NCBI GenBank assembly: GCA_936440205.1 | Contig: OW387145.1 | Location: forward strand, 12,895,396 to 12,959,395 | Length of the DNA: 64,000 nucleotides | Direction: 5' to 3' | Source of the DNA: Lepidonotus clava | Taxonomy: Eukaryota; Annelida; Polychaeta; Phyllodocida; Polynoidae | In this document: in pieces, positions 35,325-47,345 of the stretch | How the letters are laid out: the number at the start of each line of letters is the position of its first letter | Numbering within the stretch: position 1 is the first letter of the stretch | Position numbers and translations under genes: made by a program | Notes under the pieces: model-generated | Told to the model about the DNA's origin: nothing | Database searches by the model: none | The model's input: only the letters and a program-made list of their open reading frames with translations

Positions 35325-35503
35325 GCCGTCCATAAATGATGTCACATACTAGGGGGTGGGCAGGTAGGTTGAAAAGTGTGACACTACCTGAAGACGTCCC
35401 TGATTTTCATGTTTAAAACAAAAAAATTAGTGTGACAGGGGGTGGGTGGGTCCTAAAACTGCCCTGAAAAAGTGTGACACCATTAAATTTTATGGATGGC
35501 CCC
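35325..35503. mobile_element. Short inverted-repeat element, GCCGTCCATAAATGATGTCACA ends
   Basis: The right end (TGTGACACCATTAAATTTT, then ATGGATGGCCCC) is an inverted, slightly interrupted copy of the left. The middle is G-rich. It belongs to the same broad family as 12,890-12,980 and 62,399-62,571. Confidence 0.6.
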
Positions 35504-35619
35504 TAAGTGTGTTCAACCCAGCGCCCACCCCATCTTGCGTGTGACAGTGTGGATCAAGGGGGGGGGTGAGTTTTGGGAGGGGGCTTAGTGAAACCCAGAA
35601 TAATCCAATATAGTGTGCC

Positions 35620-35850
35620 AAGGGGCGGATACAGGATTTTTGAAGGGGGGAGAGGGTCAGCATAAAGGCCAAGTACTAAAACCGCATTCAATTGCGCATA
35701 TATATGTGCATGTCATTTTCCCCTCTTTTTGTAGTTTAGGGGTCCACCCCCTCCCCACTCCCCCCAAAAAAAAGAAAGAAAGAAAAAAGAAAGGGGGGGG
35801 GGGGGCAGGACCTCAAGGACCCCCGCCTGGATCCGCCCCAGGCGCCTCCA
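35620..35850. repeat. GGGGCGGATACAGGATTT / GGATCCGCCCC repeat
   Basis: It starts AAGGGGCGGATACAGGAT and ends CTGGATCCGCCCCAGG, inverted ends with an A/G-rich homopolymer section inside. Confidence 0.6.
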
Positions 35851-38429
35851 CCTTTTAAAAATGCTGGAACACATCCTCTTCCAGTGGGCCAGGAAAAAAA
35901 GGAGGAGAAATGCCAGCAGACGGCGTTGTAGGACTTAGCCTATCCGCTGACTCCCCTCTTTAGGAAATCCTGGATGCGGCTGTGGTAGGTGGCCAAGGAC
36001 GCCCGTACGTGCCCCAGCTGGCACCCTACAGGTGGGAATTCCCGCCACGTGAGGGTGTAGATAGGGGTTCCCATGTAGGCCCTGTCGGATTTACTAAATC
36101 CTCATGGCGCTCTGTCAGATTTAAGAAATCCTCATGTCGCCCTGTAGAAGTTAAGAAATCATAAGGGTCCCCTGGCCCATCCCTTAAACTCTCCCTGTGA
36201 CATATTTGTCATTAAGGCTAAAAAATAACATTATTTTTGCTCCGTCGATTCTAGGAGTCTACACTCATCCACGTGCAACAGCTGCCGTCAATTCCTGCCA
36301 GCGACCCCTGGAGAATATCGCTGATTTATACAGACTACAGCTCCCACTAGTGGCGTGGAGGCTTATCACTCCACTGCAGTTATATATCTCAACTAGGGGA
36401 CTTAGTGTTTTCATGTATAGTTCAATACAATGCAACGTGCAACAAAAGATTGGAGAGAGCGCTGGTCCGGGTTTAATTCAGAAACCAATAGAGCAATCTT
36501 TGATAAATAAGATATATAAATGTCAGGGTAGGTTAACCCTGAAAGTCCTGAGCATGACCCCTAAATATTGAATATTCATCCACCCTCAATTTTGCAGTTC
36601 TGCAGAGGCAAAATGCCATGGGCATAGATCCTTCTTTATTTGGTCACTCTGTCACATTTACTACTTAATGTCATGCAATCAATTATGGACAACAATTCAC
36701 AAATAGTTGCAAAATGTCCGGAATGTTTCGTTCATCTTTCCTACATTTCCCCCAAAAGACAATCAAATCAAATCTATCTTATCTTCAGTGACCATGCCTT
36801 TCTTCGATTTCCCACAGTCCCCTGGAGACTGCCACCCCCTGCAAGGTTACCTTCCTGCATTGTTTTGAGGAAATAACCTCTCATGTATTCCATCTGGTCT
36901 ATGAATGCCAGCATAGCCATCTGAGGACCTGCAGGTCTGGCAGAGGCACACAGAGGGCCGACCAAAGCAGAGGAGTGGCAAACTGATTAATAGAGTATGG
37001 GTTCGGAGGGTCTATAACAAATATCCGTATGAATAAAGATGTATAACTAGCCGAAATCCTTATTAATGAATTGAGTGATGCAATGATGCACATGTTTGAT
37101 ATGCTAGGGGTTGAATATTTAAGACAATTAAATGTTGTTACTTTGTTGAGGACTGTTCTATGGTAAGCATAGGATTCAGAATAATTATACTCAACTGATT
37201 TTAGGCTCTTAAGAAAGAAATGAATATTTGTGATACACGAGACTATACTATTTGGCACGTCTATCCCTTCCTGACGATTACAGTGGAGTACTGTGTTAGT
37301 GGCTAACACCTTTTAACCTGGAAGTCCCTATAATATCTTTTGCATGATTCATAGATGCCTGTAAAATTATGAAAAGGGTCATGGTTCTCTTTTTAGCGCA
37401 TAGGTCTAAACTTCAGGTCCAACTAATGAACCGTTATTAGAACTACTGATGTCTCTCTCCAAGCAGAAGGTCCATGTATCCAAAACTCAGCCTGAAATAC
37501 TTACCATTGTCCCTGAAATCTTCATGTAAAGATACATGCACTTTCAAATATAATTATGTACTTCTGTCGCTTATTATAGGCTATTTCCTATCTTCAAATG
37601 TATGGTCAATTTTCTAAATAAACTCACCAATTCCATATCAAGGGGTAATTCAGTTGGACAAATTCCAAAAGATGTCAAGTCTAAGTCTTCTTAATTAAGC
37701 ACAAAAGGGTAATGTTTTAGTATTTTTCTCTTTTTTGTTTGCACAGAGTACACCTAAATTAAAGCCATGTTTAAACATTACCATATTTATCCCTATGACG
37801 ATTATGGCAATAATAATTATATTCCCACCTATTTATTTCTATATAACAAACATCTAGAAGATCATGTGCATACGTGAAGATAGTGAATTTCAGGAAATAT
37901 TATAAAGATTAATGACTATAACATGAAGTTGTACTGACACAGGCATCAGTCCACTGTGTAAAATCTTGCTGAGTTTTAGAAAGTAAAACTCAGTGTTAAG
38001 AGTGACTCTCCACTGGGGGTGGAGAGCATACAGGCTACATCATAGGTTTGGTAAAACAGAAGCAGAAATAGCCGGTACCTAGCTTCAGAGTGTAACTTGT
38101 AAGCAGATGGGCAAAACCTTGTAGAGTAAGCAGCACTTTGAACTCAGGTTACTGTTCGGTGAGTGAGCGGGACCAAGCTAGTGGATTAGGCTAGGGGCGT
38201 TGGCTGCATGTGGTTGAGTGGAAAGCCTCTCTGGACTGATAGTTGTCAACGGGGACGTATATAACATGTCTTGGATTTAATTAACATTATCCTTTCAAGT
38301 TTCATTCAAGTGTTCTGTCACATCTGAATGACAAGCTACATTCTGAGATGAATTGCAGCTGAGACAGGAAGGAAGACTGCGATATAAATGAGCTAGCATA
38401 CTGAAATAACTAATACAGACCAATGATAT
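35851..38429. other. Gene-free stretch, nothing recognised
   Basis: No supported gene. The sequence is AT-rich with short chance frames only. At 36,085-36,165 a GTCGGATTTACTAAATCCTCATG-like phrase repeats three times. Confidence 0.3.
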
Positions 38430-38442
38430 AATTGGCAACCCT

Positions 38443-38732
38443 ATGCATAACCGTAAAGTAAAACCCTATAGTTCAAATTGTTCAGCTACCAGAATCCTGA
38501 GAAGGATTGTCGGCACTGTAAGAAGTAAATGTGGCTTAAATGTAGCCCATTATCATCGTAATAGGGTAAATGCCTTGGTGGAAAAGGGGAAAAGTAGGTA
38601 CATTGCTAGAATGCTAGATCAAAACCGGAATAACCCTAAGAAATTTTGTCGGACAATTAATGATCTTATAGGACAGAAGAGTGACGTATTAAGAGATGTA
38701 GTGTTTACTGACCCCAGCACAGGCACTGTGCT
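38443..38732 (+). pseudogene. LINE ORF2 linker fragment left of the insertion
   Basis: The frame encodes the basic linker that precedes RT in such elements (RNNPKKFCRTINDLIGQK, then FTDPSTGTVLR). It is broken by the inserted element and resumes with TTDVKNDVSDF on the other side. Confidence 0.75.
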
Positions 38733-39118
38733 CCGTCGCATAACCAAACCCTCGCAACAGCGAGACCACAGCGAGGGTTTAGATTTAAGTCTCGCAACAG
38801 CGATATCCTTAAGGTTTGCACTGTTACAATCCTCACAACAGCGATGGTTTTGTACATTTTTTTGATTCATCTATTTGACTGATAAATACATTACCGTCAC
38901 TTGCCTCCTATACATTTCATAAGCCAATGGACACATCTAACATACAGTGAAAGCAGAATGTAAAGATTCCAACCCCAAAATGCTCCCCCAATACATTGAA
39001 AATTGGGGTGTGCCAACCCTCGCAACAGCGAGGAAAGTTGGATACACTCGCTGTTGAACAGGGAGAGGTCTCGCTGTAGCGGACAACCCTCCCAACAGCG
39101 AGGGGGGTTATGCGACGG
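38733..39118. mobile_element. 386-bp palindrome-rich element inserted in the LINE
   Basis: The ends are perfect inverted 13-mers, CCGTCGCATAACC at 38,733-38,745 and GGTTATGCGACGG at 39,106-39,118. Inside, the quasi-palindrome CTCGCAACAGCGAG or a close variant recurs about seven times, in both orientations and clustered toward the two ends. There is no coding capacity and no clear target-site duplication. Confidence 0.7.
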
Positions 39119-40787
39119 ACCACTGATGTGAAGAATGATGTTTCTGATTTTCTGAATGCTTTCTATTGCAACACAGGTAATAGAATTAATAGAGATTGTA
39201 GCATAGATTTAAGTAATATTCATTTACCTGTGTACAACATTGTACAAAACTTTATGTTTATACCTGTTGATTTAGATGAAATACTGGTGTACATTCAGAA
39301 TATTGATGTGAATAAAAACAGCTGTATGGGAAATGTCAGTTCAAAGATATGTAAGGATTTATTATCAGCTTTTCCTCAACTGTTCTGTGAATTGATTAAT
39401 AAATCATTTGAAACAGGGATCTTTCCCACTGCTTGGACCATAGGTATAATTTCAATACTACCAAAAACGGGAAACTTATCAAATCCATCAAACTGGCGAC
39501 CAATATCCCAAACCCCTATTTTTGGTAAAATTATAGAAAAGTGTATCCAAAAAAGGCTCCTAAATCACTGTCTCCATAACAGTATTATAACTGATAGCCA
39601 ATACAGATTTTTACCTGGGAAATCAACCCAATTGGCAATATTTGATTTAGTTAAAACATTATACAGTGCCATAAACCATCGGAAATATACAGGACTGATA
39701 TATTTTGACGTGGCAAAAGCGTTTGATTGTATTGAACATAACCTATTAATAGAAAAATTAGAATGCATGGGACTTACAAGAAATATTTTGAAATGGTTTA
39801 ACAGTTACTTAGACAGAAATCAATTTGTATTATATCTAGGATCATTATCTAAACCACTGAAGGTTAAGACAGGTATTCCACAGGGAACATGCCTCGGCCC
39901 AACACTCTTTATATTGTATATAAATGATTTAGTGAATAAGATTGACCATGTCAGAATCAATATGTTTGCAGATGATTGTGTTCTATATACCAGTGGTAAT
40001 AGATGGTCCCAAATACACCCTAAATTGCAACATGATTTAGATAATTTTGTGGAATGGGGCAATCAAAACCATTTACGATTGAATGTCATAAAATCTAAGG
40101 CAATGATAGTTTCTACGAGAGAAAAGAAAAATATCATGGCCACGCCCACTAGATTTAATGTGGAGAATAGAAATTTATTATTTACAGATGTATATACCTA
40201 TCTTGGAGTAGATTTTGATTGTGAAATGTCGTTGACTGCTATGTTCAAACACACAGTAAAAGTGGTAAATAATCAATTGTTTTCATTGAGAAAAATCAGA
40301 AAATATTTGTCTAAAAATTCTGCAGTGAAGGTATACAAGCAAACGATCTTACCATTGTTTGATTATGTTGGATTCTTACTGATTTCATGTAATTTAGGGG
40401 ACCGTAGACAGCTGCAAATATTGCAGAATGATGGACTAAGAATATGTTTAAATCATAGACTTGCTGACCAGCATTCAATACCAGAAATGCATATGGAATG
40501 CAAATTGCTAAGCTTAGAACAAAGACGTAGAATACAATTATTACAGTTGATGTTTATTCATAAGAATGTCCAGGGTGTGAGACATATTACTGGTATAAAT
40601 ACTAGAAGTCAAGAAAAATTTGTTTTTAAAACATAAATATCAGTGTAAAAAATATAAAGATAGTCCTTTCTATAAGGGTAGTCTATTATGGGACAGTTTA
40701 CCAAGATGGATACAGGAAAGTGAAAATATGTGTGTTTTTAAGAAAAATTTGACAAGTATTAATCAAAGATATAAACGGTTGATATAA
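39119..40787 (+). pseudogene. LINE reverse transcriptase, one frameshift near the C terminus
   Basis: The RT frame carries LIYFDVAKAFD, GIPQGTCLGP and the catalytic FADD box, followed by a YLGVDFD motif and the C-terminal region. It stops at 40,634-40,636. The next frame, entered in the homopolymer run at 40,623-40,631, continues with LLWDSLPRW to a stop at 40,785-40,787, the usual LINE C terminus. With the missing endonuclease and the insertion, this copy cannot move by itself. Confidence 0.85.
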
Positions 40788-41069
40788 GTTGTCTTACAAT
40801 AGTATGTTCTGGTATAGTCTAAACTGTGTACGTATTTAATAACATCTGTTAAACAGTAGATACTGCAATTGACTGTAAATCCTTTATACATTTATTACAA
40901 TTATGTTATACCTTCTTTTCCTTATGTATTGTCTGGAAGACCAGGGCTTGCCCTGAAGATGATTTTTCTAAATAAAAAAAAAATGTGTTTTTCTTTGTGT
41001 TTCACTCTAGCGAATGAAATTAAAAAGCCTATAAGTAGATCACCAACATGGCCGCCAGTTCAATTCTGG

Positions 41070-41412
41070 AGATTCTGATGACGTTATCTGCCCAACGTAT
41101 AGAAGTAATAGAGGTAAAAAAATAACAATGGAAAAACCTATGTTGGAGGTTTTTCATAGCAATATTAAATATCGTGCTTATTCATATTGGAAACTTATGC
41201 CATATGACTTACAGAATAAGGAGACAAAGGGGGAGCTACTTTCTTGTCTAACAACAACCTATTTGAAAGAACTATATGTATTACGTGAAAAAAGTGTAAA
41301 ACGGTGATGCCTTGTGTACAGAATTGTGAGTTATTATATTGTACAACATCTTGAAAAACACATGATGGAATGTGATGATGTTTTGATCAATAAAAAAATA
41401 AAAAAATACTGA
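41070..41412 (+). mobile_element. 3' tail of another LINE (5'-truncated)
   Basis: A short frame from about 41,129 (EKPMLEVFHSNIKYRAYSYW, then KLMPYDLQ) resembles the C terminus of non-LTR ORF2 proteins. It is followed by a short 3' UTR and an A-rich tail with AATAAAAAAAT. It lies directly behind the previous LINE's poly(A). Confidence 0.45.
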
Positions 41413-41599
41413 AAATTTCACCTGATTTCTATCATGCAATGGATCAAAGGTTATGTACCCCAATTTTGATCAATATAGAAAAGCATTAATGAGGGTTTAA
41501 TTTGTCGGGCCACATGACAATAAGTAAAGGTCTAGATGTATTGCAAGAGAACTACGACTCCTTTGAGGCTACTTCGTCTTTTTAATTGCCATAATGTGC

Positions 41600-41975
41600 A
41601 GGGCATACCCAATGCCATATAATGTATAACTCCCCCAGAATAGCCGAAACAAATAACCACTGTTTATGATAAGCACATCCCAGTTGACAACAGCATTAAG
41701 GTTTACTATGAAATATTTTCAAAATTGCCTCTATGCTTATTCCCTGAAGACAGTTGTGCAATACAATATCAACCGACGCAATCTTTTTGACAGATTGCTG
41801 AAAGATTTGGTAAAACACAGCAAGATATAAAGCAGCTTTATATCTTGTTTGGCATTTTTCCCATAGGAACCAATGTTGATGCCTGTCAGACATCTATAAT
41901 TCTATAATGACCAACCCTATTTTGCCCTGAAATACAGCATTTTGATTGGCTGGCAAACCTAAAAACCTGTCAGTT
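41600..41975. repeat. Interspersed repeat, copy A (partner at 45,255-45,510)
   Basis: The two stretches share TTTACTATGAAATA, TGCTTATTCCCTG-AGACAGTTGT, TTGACAGATTGCT, CCTGTCAG, CCAACCCTATT-TGCCCTGAAA and CATTTTGATTGGCTG in the same order. The left part (ATACCCAATG ... CCCCCAGAAT-GCCGAAAC ... ACCACTGTTTAT) recurs at about 42,108-42,185. Confidence 0.65.
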
Positions 41976-42564
41976 GATTAGATTTAAGTAATCGTCATGT
42001 TCAGGCAGTTCTTGTAGATATAGAAAAACATAATTCTTGCTTATTTAAGTAATCCCAATTCTTAGACACAAGGATGGCATATTTTGTCCGACCCTTATCC
42101 AACCCCAGGATATACCCAATGTGGGATTGGCTTATTGTCCCCCAGAATGGCCGAAACCCATACCAATAACCACTGTTTATAACTATTATGTCCCTGGCAT
42201 AATCAGACGTCGTTGATTAATGTTTTGAACGCAATGACCGTTCGACCTAACAACAGCGGATTAACAAGTTAAATTCATACATGATTCATTGGTACCATTC
42301 AGCCAGACCCGGAATAGTCGATGTATGGGGCATATAATAGCTGGATACATGCTTTGTCATTCATTGAATGCATTCCGGAATGCAACCTAAAACAAAAATT
42401 AAAAATTGATAATAAATAGGTTGAATCTCTGTTGGTTATTTGGGGATTGTTATCGACCAAGAAATGTCGAAATAACATTGTTTGTTATCATTTATGTGTA
42501 TAAAGTTATATATAAAAAAATATATATATATAATATACAATATATATGTTAAATCAGGCCTCTA

Positions 42565-42720
42565 TATATATATAGGGGGGTGGCGGGGGTAGCGCACCAT
42601 CCCCCCAAGGAAGTTTTTCAAAAAGTTCCATCTTTCCTTCAAAAATCTATTGTAAAACCCTAAAAGATTGTAAGAATCTGTTAAAAAGTTCCACTTGGGT
42701 AACTAGAATGTAATCAAGTA
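42565..42720. repeat. AAAAAGTTCCA-type G/C-run repeat (copies at 43,500-43,590 and 61,300-61,530)
   Basis: The copies share GGGGTGGCG, TTTTTCAAAAAGTTC-A-CTTTCCTT, GTAAAACCC and repeated AAAGTTCCACT words. Confidence 0.5.
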
Positions 42721-42832
42721 TCAAAATAATATGGTAAATAATAAGTTTCGAAAAAGTATATCGGGAAATCCCGAAAGCATGAAAATGTATTGTAACCGGA
42801 TATGACGTCAGAGTAGTCAAGTGATCTAAGTG

Positions 42833-42900
42833 ACCAATCAGAATCGAGTAATAGAGTATAAAAGGGGGCGTGAAGGCCCAAAATAAACAGTCCTATCTTT
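42833..42900 (+). promoter_or_regulatory. Pol II promoter-like segment: CCAAT box and TATAAAAG
   Basis: ACCAATCAG is followed about 20 bases later by GTATAAAAGGGGGCG, then AATAAACAGTCC where initiation would be expected. No clear gene follows: the next Met frame (43,053) is 47 codons and ends in C-rich sequence. It may be part of an old retroelement terminal repeat or of a decayed gene. Confidence 0.3.
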
Positions 42901-43693
42901 GTACTCCTTGTCTTCTTCCAGGAACCTGACCCTCAATTGGGTTTAAACCAAAGATATGCCAAAATAGGTTAATTAACTAGTTGAACTCAAGTAAATGGTC
43001 TAAGTTATTAAGTTATCAGAAACAAAAACAGTAGGAGTCCAGAAGACTGAAGATGGCCAAAAAGGCTAGACTGGCCCAAATCACAACCCAGGACCGGAAG
43101 ACCGGGCAGGTACAAAAGCTCGAAATCATAAATGGCCGGCCCGTGACTGCTGGGATGAAGGTGCGACCCGCTTGGCCCCACGCTACCAACCACTAGGCAA
43201 ACAGCAATCCGACCCCGACGGAAGACCGGTTTGAACAGTAGGAATGGCAAAGATCCATCCTTCCATCCCCCTAACCAAAACCGATCCACCTCTGCCTGAT
43301 GTCCGGAACACTCCAGCCCCCACAGACCGGCGCACACGCCCCCCACCCCCATCCGAGAATACCGATTCCCCCGCTCGTTCCCCCTGATGCACGAGGCATG
43401 ACTCTTAATCTTACACCTCGGTTTCCTGCTCGAACTCTCTGTTCGGCTCGAAATCAAAACAACCCCCACCTCCCTTCGCTATTGGAATCGGAAACCCCGA
43501 CCTACTGAGGAACATCACAGGAACCTCGCCACCCCCCTTCTTAAGTAGAAATTATTGAAATTGTGAGCAAAAGTTCCACTCAGCACCCCCCCCCCCCCAA
43601 CACACACAGAGAGAAAAACCTGTAAATGGGCCTGTATATTTCTTAGCCCCATGCTCAACCTGAATCCCCTTGATGAAAATCTGTACTTGTTGG

Positions 43694-43850
43694 AAGGCCC
43701 TGATAGCTCAGAGGACCGTGATGCCGCCTGCAATGCAAGAGGTCCCCAGTTCAAACCCCACTCATTTTCAAGAAAATTGCTAACGTTTCTGACAACCCTG
43801 GAGACTATTTTTTGAGAACCCATGGCTGTAGTTTTGGGCACTATTGACTT
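43694..43850 (+). mobile_element. tRNA-derived SINE, tRNA-Cys-like head
   Basis: A box TAGCTCAGAGG (43,704-43,714) and B box CAGTTCAAACCCC (43,747-43,759) are correctly spaced. The stretch between includes CTGCAATGCAAGAGGTCCCC, close to the anticodon arm and variable region of tRNA-Cys(GCA). The arms no longer pair well, so it is a SINE head and not a working tRNA. Where the tail ends is unclear. Confidence 0.6.
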
Positions 43851-45254
43851 ACAACCCTAAGGTCGTCACAGAGACCTGAACGATCTCATATAAAGGGTTA
43901 TTGATTTTGACATCACTTTTGATGACTTCGTGTTTTCAGTACGCATTCTGTTCATGCATGAAGGTTAAATTCCCATTTTTACCAGAAATGAAATACAAAT
44001 ACCTATTTAAACAAAAACCCCATCCAACATTGTGTGCGTCTCAGTGTTGGACAAGGGCTGGACAAAATATATCCTAAAATGGATCCCAATCCCCACAAGT
44101 TGTGTCATTGAAATAAACAAGAATTTTCCAAATACTGCTAAAACAAAATTTAATTTCTTAAGGTTGAACAATTTAAAGTCCTATAGGTTAATTTTCAAGC
44201 CAATGAAAATGCTCTTTTTCAGGGCAAAATAGGCTTCATTTTACCAACTTTAGTAGTACTCTCTCAACAAACCTATTAAGTATAGTTTTGTATCATGCAG
44301 CCGTCTTTGCAGAATAAGGCTGCACGGTAGACGTTGGTGATGATGTAAACTGGTATGTGCTTACTCTGATGGTTGGCCTGCTGTAGTTGGAAAACCCAGT
44401 TCCGGATCAGAAGGCACCCCAAGCCCCGAGACTGTCCATACCTGTCACCTTACCCCCCAAAACGGGGACAGTCTGACTAAAAGGGGAAATCACGTGCATT
44501 CTGAAATATTCTGTTATGTTACCTAGGAGATCGAAATACAGGCAGCCTTGGAATTTCTAGCAGGTTCAACACTGCAAAGTGAGATAACAAATGAAAAATA
44601 ACTACTGTCTTAGTATAGTAAGGCCTTTTAAGTCTGTGACTCTGCTGCTAATTATAGCACAACAGCATATCCATAGTTATAGATTTCATGCAGTCAAAGC
44701 ATTCTCGGATGCAACTAAAACTGACATTTGTCTATTTTTAGAACCATGCATGCACTTTCTTGTTCAGCAATACACAATTAAGCGTCATTCATAACGATTG
44801 GACATAGTAGAACACTGTAGTGAAACATAACATATTGTGTTGTGCACTGTGTTTCAGTATCGGATTACACCGTTTCTTTGTGAGGGTTATTTCAATTGTC
44901 ATAGAGATTAAACATTTGCCCCTGACGCATGTTGAGCACCGTTTTCAAAACTGACATATAACAAATATAATTATGGTTTGGGAAATCGTGAGCAGTTCAT
45001 ACTTTATAGCAAAATTTATCTACTTTGCATTGGCAACATACTGATTGAGTAACCTTCACCTGACCAAATGACCATCAATATCCAAAACAGCAAATATCAT
45101 GAAGTTTGTCAATTGATTGCTCTTTTTATATCATAAAGGGAGCATTATTTGCAGTCCCTACACTGTACTTCTTCCTAGAATAAAACAATGTTTGATGTGC
45201 ATGTGTTTCACATGTTAAATCCCGTTCCAATAAGCCAGTTCCAGATTACACCAA
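43851..45254. other. Gene-free stretch, nothing recognised
   Basis: AT-rich sequence with no supported gene or structured repeat. Confidence 0.3.
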
Positions 45255-45510
45255 CATTTAAGTTTACTATGAAATAATTGCAACATTTATATTGCCTCAA
45301 TGCTTATTCCCTGGAGACAGTTGTAAAATACAAAACTGACCAAAGCACTTTGGTTGACAGATTGCTCCCAAAATTTACGAAATGCAACTTTGTATATTGG
45401 CCTTTTCCCCATAGAAACGTTATAGCCTGTCAGCCCAACCTTTGTTATCCAACCCTATTGTGCCCTGAAACACACCATTTTGATTGGCTGTCAAACCTGT
45501 AAATTTTTCA
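45255..45510. repeat. Interspersed repeat, copy B (partner at 41,697-41,975)
   Basis: It is colinear with the 41.7 kb copy, including TGCTTATTCCCTGGAGACAG and CATTTTGATTGGCTGTCAAA. Confidence 0.65.
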
Positions 45511-46354
45511 AACTTACCATCGTTTTAGTAAATATGTGATATTCGACATAATATTATACCGAATTAACGATCAAAAACATTTTATGTGAATGACTTTGGT
45601 TTGGGAAATGCAAGGGTAGAGTGATATATCCACTATCAGCCCATCATAGAACTTATAATAGGGGTCATAAAACAATATCCGATTTCGTCAATATTCAAGG
45701 TAAAGAGGTTTTAAATGTTGTCCGATGTTGATTCAATTCACATTGAATAAAATGGAAAACATAATATATACAAACACATCAGTTGAGACGGAATTCCGAC
45801 GAATAGAAGCTAAAAAAAGTTACATTCAAAATAAAAATGGATGTTTTGGACCCTTTGAATAAGAATAATACTCGTTTCTATAATTATGATACAGAATGAC
45901 AATAATGACAGGAAAACGAGGCTCTTTTCCTGCAGTTAATATGTTATCTGCATGACCTTCATCTTTAATATATTTATGTGTTCCGGATCCACGCTATATT
46001 GCTAGACGTGTGTTTTTTTTTCTTAGAAATGTGACACATAATCTAATGGACTTGTAGCAAATCATTATCTAACGACTATAACATTAAATAATGGTCTTAA
46101 AACCTTGTAATCTGCCTTATGGCATAATGCTACTTTAAACATCGGTTTACACACGTACTGCAAAATGTTATATTCTAAAGGCAAATTCTTATAGCCAAGT
46201 AAGAAAGATGTTGAATATGGGAAAACCTAGTTCTAGTTTTGCAAGCTAATTGAAATTGACAACATTTGTTAGTGTATCAAGTCCCCATTCAAACGCTGGA
46301 CTTCCTTGCTTCTGTCGCACCTGTTGAACTGGGGCCCGAGAAGTCATGCTCTGC

Positions 46355-46800
46355 CAGTCCGTGGGGGAGGGGGACTTCCCTTCTCATGCAATGCCGGGAT
46401 GTGTGTGTTGGGGTTTTGGAAACAGACCCATTTTGTACTACGCCGTTGTAAAAGCTACCCATAATGAAGGGATGTTGTAAATATATTTGATACCCCTATT
46501 TGTTATTTAATGGAAATAAATTATACCATTATTCATTATGCCACATTTCTGCCTTTTTTGTCTCTATTTCCATATCTTTTATCTATTTACATATAAAGTG
46601 TTCACTTTACAATAGTGCTATGTATGAATCCTCTTGAATTCCTAACCCATTTTGAGGGAGGAGGCAAATTTCACACCTATTTTGAGTGAAATAATCTTAC
46701 CAATTTCACTCACTTGAGGCTGAAAAAGGAGCAATCTCCTTCACCTTTTGACATACATATCTGGGCAGGTTTGAGACCAAGTCACCCCATCGGGCCTGCC
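46355..46800. repeat. Interspersed repeat, copy B (partner at 32,615-33,022)
   Basis: It is colinear with the 32.6 kb copy, with several small insertions and deletions between the two. Confidence 0.7.
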
Positions 46801-47051
46801 AACCCTGCACTTGGGGAAGAGACTTCTTTATTTCCTGTGATTCGTTTTGTGGTTCCCTGTACGCGTGCTTGAACATCAGTAGAACATCAAAACGGCTCAA
46901 CTTTTCATTTGTAATACGGAAGTTTTTTTGGCAAACCCTATATTTGGGCTCAGCTATCATAAAGCATGGTTGGTTGAAATGATCTGATAAATTGTCATGC
47001 TCGGTTATCCATTTTATCAGTCAATGTTTCCGGGTTTTAATATAATATATT

Positions 47052-47102
47052 CCCCTCCCTATATTATAACAACATATTATGTTGTTATAATATAGGGAGG
47101 GG
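47052..47102. repeat. Perfect 25-bp-arm hairpin
   Basis: Two perfect 25-base inverted arms (CCCCTCCCTATATTATAACA and onward) are separated by a single T. Such length without mismatch points to a recent origin. No tail or flanking duplication was recognised. Confidence 0.85.
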
Positions 47103-47179
47103 ATTACCTTGACTGCCTTTAGTGTCACGATCGATGAACTGCCAACATATGAGTGAGGTAAAATTGAATGATAGCCTCA

Positions 47180-47345
47180 CCCAGGGGTAGATGCAGGGGT
47201 TTGGAAAGGAGGAAGGGGTCCGCATAGAGGCCAAGTATTAGGACACGTGCTTCCCTCTGCACACACGCGACGTTTTTTCTCTTTGCCAATAATAATAAAA
47301 AGGACACCCCCTGGACGACCCCCTTGGATCCCCTCTGGCCATAGA
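47180..47345. repeat. Copy of the GGGGCGGAT-CAGGATTT / GGATCC repeat family
   Basis: AGGGGTAGATGCAGGGGTTT, the phrase GCATAGAGGCCAAGTA shared with the 35.6 kb copy, and an ending CCTTGGATCCCCTCTGG. Confidence 0.5.

Larger units (their letters stand above)
38430..40983 (+). mobile_element. 5'-truncated LINE with poly(A) tail, interrupted by a small insertion
   Basis: The element runs from the linker between endonuclease and RT through the RT to a 3' UTR ending AATAAAAAAAAAA at 40,983. The endonuclease domain is absent, so it is 5'-truncated. A 386-bp palindrome-rich element sits at 38,733-39,118. Its sequence differs clearly from the LINE at the left edge of the window. Confidence 0.9.

Noticed and set aside
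43008-43469. 153-codon minus-strand frame
   Set aside because: It has no motif, no splice signals and lies over C-rich low-complexity DNA.
43694-43768. Functional tRNA gene
   Set aside because: The boxes are present, but the acceptor and T arms do not pair and no clean 3' end follows; a SINE head fits better.
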